Shown here: positions 1-5,299 of the stretch, piece by piece | Layout of the letters: each line of letters opens with the position of its first letter | Position numbering within the stretch: position 1 is the first letter of the stretch | Source of the DNA: Hydrogenophaga sp. | GTDB lineage: Bacteria > Pseudomonadota > Gammaproteobacteria > Burkholderiales > Burkholderiaceae_C | Reading direction: 5' to 3' | Assembly: GCA_030684755.1 (NCBI GenBank) | Contig: JAUXXN010000199.1 | Coordinates: 1-5,299, forward strand | Length of the DNA: 5,299 nt | Notes under the pieces: model-generated | What the model was told of the DNA's origin: nothing | Seen by the model: the letters and a program-made list of their open reading frames with translations, nothing else | Databases searched by the model: none | Made by a program: the position numbers and the translations under genes

Positions 1-5
1 AAGAC

Positions 6-758
6 ATGAATACCATGAAGACGCGCATGGCGGCGATCGCCGCATCGGCTGTACTCGCTGCTTGCGGTGGTGGAGACGACAGCACCACCACTGTCAGCGC
101 ACCCACAGCAAGTCCTACAGGCCTCTGGACTGGAACCACGAACACCAATCGCGCATTAACGGGCGTGGTTCTTGGTGATGGGACCCACTACGTGCTCTAT
201 TCGATGATCGGAATTCCTTCGATCATCGCTGGGGTGGTGCAAGGCACGGGCGCAATGAGTGGCAGTACTTTTTCATCGAACAATGCCCGAGATTTCAATC
301 TTGAAAGTGCCAGCGTCTTGCCGGCCACTCTGTCTGCAAACGTCGTCACGAAGCAGTCATTCACTGGCTCGATTTCGTACTCGAGCGGCGCCAACTCCTT
401 CACCAGCACGTATGACCCAGTGTCGGATACACCAGCCGCCCTGCCCACCGTTCAGGGCACCTATACCGGCCAAGTTGTGACCTCGGCAGGTTCAGAATCC
501 GCAACGCTGGTCGTGGCATCTACTGGGGCTCTGAGTGGAACGGGCACCAGTGGGTGCAAGGTCAGTGGAACCGTGACCGCCAGAACAGATGTCAATGCCT
601 ACAGCTTCACTCTGTCCTTTGGACCCGCTCCATGCCTGTTTGCTGGCCAAACCTTCTCGGGTGTCGCTGGATTCAATGCAACCGCGAAGCGTTTGTATGC
701 AGCCGCACCCAACTCCACACGCACGGACGGCATCCTTTTTGTGGGAACCAAACCGTAA
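6..758 (+). CDS. Uncharacterised exported lipoprotein, 250 aa
   Basis: I do not recognise a named family. The N-terminus is a lipoprotein signal peptide: basic residues K5 and R7, a short hydrophobic stretch, and a lipobox L17-A18-A19-C20. C20 would be lipidated and become the mature N-terminus. It is followed by GGGDD and a Ser/Thr/Ala/Pro-rich linker to about residue 38. Gly at +2 rather than Asp suggests outer-membrane sorting, if the E. coli Lol rule holds here. The mature part is rich in Gly, Ser, Thr and Val and looks beta-structured. It seems to have two parts, each opening with a G-aromatic-T-G motif (GLWTG at 39-43, GTYTG at 151-155). The second part holds the only other cysteines, C184 and C210, which could form a disulfide. 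Met4 (position 15) is an equally plausible start; only five bases precede position 6, so no ribosome binding site can settle it. The gene looks visibly less GC-rich than its neighbours. It ends at the shared terminator. Confidence 0.8.
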   Translation: MNTMKTRMAAIAASAVLAACGGGDDSTTTVSAPTASPTGLWTGTTNTNRALTGVVLGDGTHYVLYSMIGIPSIIAGVVQGTGAMSGSTFSSNNARDFNLESASVLPATLSANVVTKQSFTGSISYSSGANSFTSTYDPVSDTPAALPTVQGTYTGQVVTSAGSESATLVVASTGALSGTGTSGCKVSGTVTARTDVNAYSFTLSFGPAPCLFAGQTFSGVAGFNATAKRLYAAAPNSTRTDGILFVGTKP

Positions 759-780
759 GCCTCCGCCAGATGAACGAACG

Positions 781-804
781 AAACCCGCCGCAGAGCGGGT
801 TTTT
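781..804 (+). terminator. Rho-independent terminator between convergent genes
   Basis: An 8-bp perfect stem (781-788 AAACCCGC with 795-802 GCGGGTTT) closes a 6-base loop (CGCAGA) and runs into a T tract at 800-804. It lies 22 bp after the lipoprotein stop codon and would end that transcript. Read on the - strand, the same hairpin begins directly after the MetH-domain stop codon (804-806) and is followed by TTTCGTTCGTT, a weaker T-rich tail. It is therefore probably bidirectional, and stronger for the + strand. Confidence 0.82.
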
Positions 805-1868
805 CAATTCGCCACAGGCTCCGTTTCTTCCTTGTAAAACCCCGCCGTCCTCCCCACCGCCCGCGGCGCCTGGCTCGACACCGCGTCATGGATTGCGCCG
901 ATATGCTGCGGCGTCGTGCCGCAGCAGCCACCCACGATGTTCACCAGGCCCTCGGCGGCGAACTCGCGCAGCAGGCGGCTGGTCACCTCGGGCGTTTCGT
1001 CGAAGCCGGTGTCGCTCATGGGGTTGGGCAGGCCGGCGTTGGGGTAGCAGCTGATGAAGGTGTCGCCCGCGACCTTGGCCAGTTCCTGGATGTAGGGGCG
1101 CATCAGCGTGGCGCCGAGCGCGCAGTTCAGGCCCACGGCCAGCGGCTGGATGTGGCGCACGCTGGCCCAGAAGGCGGTGACGGTCTGGCCGCTCAAGATG
1201 CGGCCTGAAGCGTCGGTGACGGTACCGCTGATGATCACCGGCAGGCGTTCGCCGCTGGCCTCGAAATACTCGTCAATGGCGAACAGCGCAGCCTTGGCGT
1301 TGAGGGTGTCGAAAATGGTTTCGACCAACAGCACGTCGGACCCGCCTTCCACCAACGCTTCCACCTGTTCGTAATAGGCGGCGCGCAATTGCTCGAAGGT
1401 CACGTTGCGGGCGCCAGCGTCGTTCACGTCGGGGCTGATGCTGGCGGTCTTGGGCGTGGGGCCCAGGGCGCCGGCGACGAAGCGGGGCTTGTCGGGCGTG
1501 GAATATTTGTCGCAGGCTTCGCGGGCGATGCGGGCCGACGCCAGGTTCATCTCGCGCGCCAAACCGGCCATGTCGTAGTCTTCTTGCGCGATCGTGGTGG
1601 CGCCGAAGGTGTTGGTCTCGATCAGGTCGGCACCAGCGGCTAGGTAGCCTTCGTGGATGTCGCGGATCACGTCGGGGCGGGTCAGGCTCAGCAGTTCGTT
1701 GTTGCCTTTCACATCTTTGTGAAAGTCTTTAAAACGCTCACCCCGGTACTGCGCTTCGCCCAGCTTGAAGCGCTGGATCATGGTGCCCATGGCGCCGTCG
1801 AGGATGGCGATGCGTTGCGAGAGGATGTCAGGCAGTGCCTGGGCGCGGGTGTAGGTCTGAGCGTTCAT
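804..1868 (-). CDS. metH: MetH-type homocysteine S-methyltransferase domain protein, 354 aa
   Basis: This matches the N-terminal homocysteine-binding module of cobalamin-dependent methionine synthase (EC 2.1.1.13), a zinc TIM barrel that activates homocysteine thiolate for methylation. Visible signatures are DGAMGTMIQ near residues 24-32, ETNTFGAT at 84-91, GALGPT at 133-138, [12 protein letters not shown] at 183-194, GLNCALG at 246-252 and [10 protein letters not shown] at 313-322. The zinc ligands are C249, C315 and C316, equivalent to C247, C310 and C311 of E. coli MetH. The protein stops about 30 residues after the GGCC motif. The folate-, cobalamin- and SAM-binding modules of full MetH (about 1,200 aa) are therefore absent. 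MetH split into two genes is known in Burkholderiales, so this is probably the natural first half (often annotated metH1) rather than a truncation. The partner half is not in the window. The ATG at 1868 has no Shine-Dalgarno sequence but has a -10-like element just upstream. A stand-alone methyltransferase such as MmuM is a less likely alternative because the motifs are MetH-like. Confidence 0.93.
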   Translation of the reverse strand: MNAQTYTRAQALPDILSQRIAILDGAMGTMIQRFKLGEAQYRGERFKDFHKDVKGNNELLSLTRPDVIRDIHEGYLAAGADLIETNTFGATTIAQEDYDMAGLAREMNLASARIAREACDKYSTPDKPRFVAGALGPTPKTASISPDVNDAGARNVTFEQLRAAYYEQVEALVEGGSDVLLVETIFDTLNAKAALFAIDEYFEASGERLPVIISGTVTDASGRILSGQTVTAFWASVRHIQPLAVGLNCALGATLMRPYIQELAKVAGDTFISCYPNAGLPNPMSDTGFDETPEVTSRLLREFAAEGLVNIVGGCCGTTPQHIGAIHDAVSSQAPRAVGRTAGFYKEETEPVAN

Positions 1869-1875
1869 GGGCAGG

Positions 1876-1881
1876 ATTGTA
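1876..1881 (-). promoter_or_regulatory. Candidate -10 element for the MetH-domain gene
   Basis: On the - strand the hexamer TACAAT matches the sigma-70 consensus TATAAT at 5 of 6 positions, including the key second A and last T. Seven bases (CCTGCCC) separate it from the ATG, so transcription would start at or within a base or two of the start codon. The -35 position with a 17-bp spacer reads CTGTGG, a poor match to TTGACA. No Shine-Dalgarno-like purine run lies between this element and the ATG. The element is inside the 38-bp gap after fadH and would let the MetH-domain gene be expressed on its own. Confidence 0.45.
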
Positions 1882-1906
1882 GGGAGCCGGTGAAACCCCC
1901 ACAGGC

Positions 1907-3973
<2,067 letters not shown>

Positions 3974-4046
3974 TTAAGGCAACGGTGAGGCGCGTAGCGC
4001 AGGCCGCACAGCGTATCGGCTGGCGGGTAGTCCGCGTAGAGAGACC

Positions 4047-4058
4047 CATCTACAGATG
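4047..4058. promoter_or_regulatory. Short inverted repeat in the divergent promoter region
   Basis: CATCT-AC-AGATG is a perfect 5-bp inverted repeat with a 2-base centre. It lies in the 110-bp fadH/rhodanese intergenic region, 3 bases upstream of the candidate -10 of the rhodanese gene, where the -35/-10 spacer would be. Its position and symmetry would suit a small dimeric regulator. A 12-bp element of this kind can also arise by chance, and I recognise no known operator. Confidence 0.25.
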
Positions 4059-4061
4059 CCC

Positions 4062-4067
4062 GACAAT
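4062..4067 (+). promoter_or_regulatory. Candidate -10 element for the rhodanese gene
   Basis: GACAAT matches TATAAT at 4 of 6 positions, including the second A and last T. It lies exactly 7 bases (AGCGGCC) before the ATG at 4075, the same spacing as at the MetH-domain gene. The -35 region with a 17-bp spacer (4039-4044) reads GAGAGA and does not resemble the consensus. With no Shine-Dalgarno sequence in the remaining 7 bases, an mRNA with little or no 5' leader is predicted. Confidence 0.4.
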
Positions 4068-4074
4068 AGCGGCC

Positions 4075-4494
4075 ATGAAAAACCTGTCTCCCAAGGATGC
4101 ATGGGCCTGGCTGCAGGCCGAGCAGGCTCGCTGCGAAGCCGCCGGGCTGGAAGGCCCCCTTTTTGTTGATGTGCGCATGGAGATCGAGTCGCTCTACGTG
4201 GGGCGCCCGCCCGGCGTGGAAAACATCCCCTGGTACGAATACCCCGACCTCACGCCCAACCCGCAGCGATTTGCCGAGGCGGTGGAAAAGGAAGTGGGCG
4301 ACAAAGCCCGCCCGGTGCTGCTGATCTGCCGCAGCGGCAAGCGCACGCTGGACGCGGGCGCCGCGCTGGAAGCCGCTGGTTTTGCCAACGTGGCGCATGT
4401 GCTGCACGGATTTGAGGGCGAGTTGAACGACGCGTTCAAACGCTCCAGCCTCAACGGCTGGCGTTTTGAGGGCTTGCCGTGGGAACAAATGTGA
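4075..4494 (+). CDS. Single-domain rhodanese-like sulfurtransferase, 139 aa
   Basis: This is a rhodanese-homology domain protein, expected to carry sulfur as a cysteine persulfide and pass it to a thiol or cyanide acceptor in the cytoplasm; the real acceptor cannot be told from sequence. The active-site loop is C85-R-S-G-K-R90 followed by T, the CxxGxR form typical of active thiosulfate sulfurtransferases, and it follows the hydrophobic strand PVLLI. Other family features are the early strand FVDVRMEIE at 30-38, the VENIPWYEY segment at 48-56 (equivalent to the usual GHIPGA region), and the C-terminal [11 protein letters not shown] at 109-119. There is no signal peptide or membrane segment. 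The frame is open further upstream, but ATG 4075 is chosen because the upstream extension would run through the fadH promoter and into its start, and the N-terminus [13 protein letters not shown] begins the domain naturally. The gene is divergent from fadH. recQ begins 64 bp downstream with no clear terminator between, so co-transcription is possible. Confidence 0.88.
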   Translation: MKNLSPKDAWAWLQAEQARCEAAGLEGPLFVDVRMEIESLYVGRPPGVENIPWYEYPDLTPNPQRFAEAVEKEVGDKARPVLLICRSGKRTLDAGAALEAAGFANVAHVLHGFEGELNDAFKRSSLNGWRFEGLPWEQM

Positions 4495-4558
4495 TCTGTT
4501 TCGTGGGCGTTTGTCTGACCGCCCGCGCGCACCACACCCCAGCACCGGTGGCTTGCGC

Positions 4559-5299
4559 ATGATGGACCTATCGACCGACACGCAGGCCGACTGCCTGGGC
4601 GTGCTGCAATCGGTGTTCGGCTACGACGCCTTCCGTGGCCCGCAGGCCGACATCGTGGGCCATGTCAGCGCGGGTGGCGACGCGTTGGTGCTCATGCCCA
4701 CAGGCGGCGGCAAAAGCCTGTGTTACCAAGTGCCCGCCATCGTGCGCGAACAGGCTGGGCACGGGCTCACGGTGGTGGTGTCACCGCTGATAGCGCTCAT
4801 GCACGACCAGGTGGGCGCGTTGATTGAGGCTGGCGTGGCCGGTGCCTTCCTCAATTCCAGCCTCACCAGCGAAGAAGCCCAGCAAACCGAAAAACAACTG
4901 CTGCGCGGCGAACTGACGCTGATCTACGCAGCCCCCGAGCGCCTGACCACGCCGCGTTTTCTGGCGCTGATGGATGCGCTGCACCAGCGCGGCAAGCTCA
5001 GCCTGTTTGCCATTGACGAGGCGCACTGCGTGAGCCAGTGGGGCCACGACTTCAGGCCCGAATACCGCGCGCTGGCGGTGTTGCACGAGCGCTACCCCGG
5101 TGTGCCCCGCGTGGCCCTCACCGCCACCGCCGACGACCTGACCCGCGCCGACATCGTCGAGCGGCTGCAACTGCAACAGGCGCGCACCTTCATCAGCAGT
5201 TTCGACCGGCCCAACATCCGCTACCAATTGGTGGAAAAGAAAGACGCCACCACGCAGCTGATGCGCTTCATCCGCGACGAACACACCCACAGCGCCGGG
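4559..5299 (+). CDS. recQ: RecQ ATP-dependent DNA helicase, N-terminal 247 codons (runs off window)
   Basis: RecQ is a superfamily 2 helicase that unwinds DNA 3' to 5' in recombination and repair. The reading frame is open to the window edge, so the stop codon lies outside. All early motifs are present in order: motif 0 at 20-33 ([14 protein letters not shown]), Walker A at 46-54 (MPTGGGKSL, with K52), motif Ia at 74-85 ([12 protein letters not shown]), AAPERL at 124-129, and Walker B DEAH at 153-156. The DEAH box runs straight into the RecQ-specific aromatic-rich loop [13 protein letters not shown] at 157-169. Motif III LTATA follows at 187-191 and FDRPNIRY at 215-222. The second helicase lobe, zinc-binding/winged-helix RQC domain and any HRDC domain would follow beyond the edge. 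ATG 4559 puts motif 0 at the usual distance from the N-terminus; the next codon, ATG 4562, is equally possible. A weak GGTGG at 4547-4551 is the only ribosome-binding-site candidate. No promoter is evident in the 64-bp gap, which fits read-through from the rhodanese gene. Confidence 0.95.
   Translation, partial: MMDLSTDTQADCLGVLQSVFGYDAFRGPQADIVGHVSAGGDALVLMPTGGGKSLCYQVPAIVREQAGHGLTVVVSPLIALMHDQVGALIEAGVAGAFLNSSLTSEEAQQTEKQLLRGELTLIYAAPERLTTPRFLALMDALHQRGKLSLFAIDEAHCVSQWGHDFRPEYRALAVLHERYPGVPRVALTATADDLTRADIVERLQLQQARTFISSFDRPNIRYQLVEKKDATTQLMRFIRDEHTHSAG

Noticed and set aside
4503..4526. Hairpin between the rhodanese gene and recQ (GGGCG at 4505-4509 with CGCCC at 4520-4524)
   Set aside because: The core stem is only 5 bp, reaching 7 with a G-T wobble. 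It has a 10-base loop and no T tract after it, so it is unlikely to terminate transcription.
4543..4550. Palindrome CACCGGTG just upstream of recQ
   Set aside because: An 8-bp palindrome is expected by chance in GC-rich DNA and it does not extend further on either side. Its right half may simply contribute to the weak GGTGG ribosome-binding-site candidate.
4568..5290. Open frames on the - strand opposite recQ
   Set aside because: They are antisense to a frame carrying every N-terminal RecQ motif in order, and their translations show no domain of their own.

Overview
The window is GC-rich and tightly packed, with five protein genes and almost no spacer. It is most likely from a betaproteobacterium of the order Burkholderiales, probably a Comamonadaceae-like genome. 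That placement is an inference from base composition, protein flavour and a methionine synthase homocysteine domain encoded as a separate gene; no taxonomic marker gene is present.

Layout from left to right: (1) an uncharacterised exported lipoprotein on the + strand (6-758). (2) A compact hairpin terminator (781-804) shared by the convergent lipoprotein and metH-type genes. (3) On the - strand, a stand-alone homocysteine S-methyltransferase domain of the MetH type (804-1868). (4) Upstream of it on the same strand, with a 38-bp gap, a full-length NADPH-dependent 2,4-dienoyl-CoA reductase, FadH (1907-3964). (5) A 110-bp divergent promoter region (3965-4074). (6) On the + strand, a single-domain rhodanese-type sulfurtransferase (4075-4494). 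(7) 64 bp further on, the first 247 codons of a RecQ DNA helicase (4559 to the window edge), which runs off the end.

The genes do not form one pathway. fadH serves beta-oxidation of unsaturated fatty acids, the MetH domain serves methionine synthesis, the rhodanese serves sulfur transfer, and RecQ serves DNA repair. fadH and the MetH-domain gene could share a transcript, but a promoter-like -10 element lies in the gap between them. The rhodanese and recQ could also be co-transcribed, since no terminator is visible between them.

I see no mobile element, CRISPR array, tRNA, rRNA, phage gene or defence system, and no convincing novel multi-gene system. The most interesting signal is small. Two genes lack a Shine-Dalgarno sequence and carry an ACAAT -10-like hexamer at exactly the same distance (7 nt) from the ATG, a layout that predicts leaderless mRNAs. 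Also of note are a MetH substrate domain with no adjacent cobalamin-domain gene, and the two-part lipoprotein of unknown function, whose gene has a lower GC content than its neighbours.
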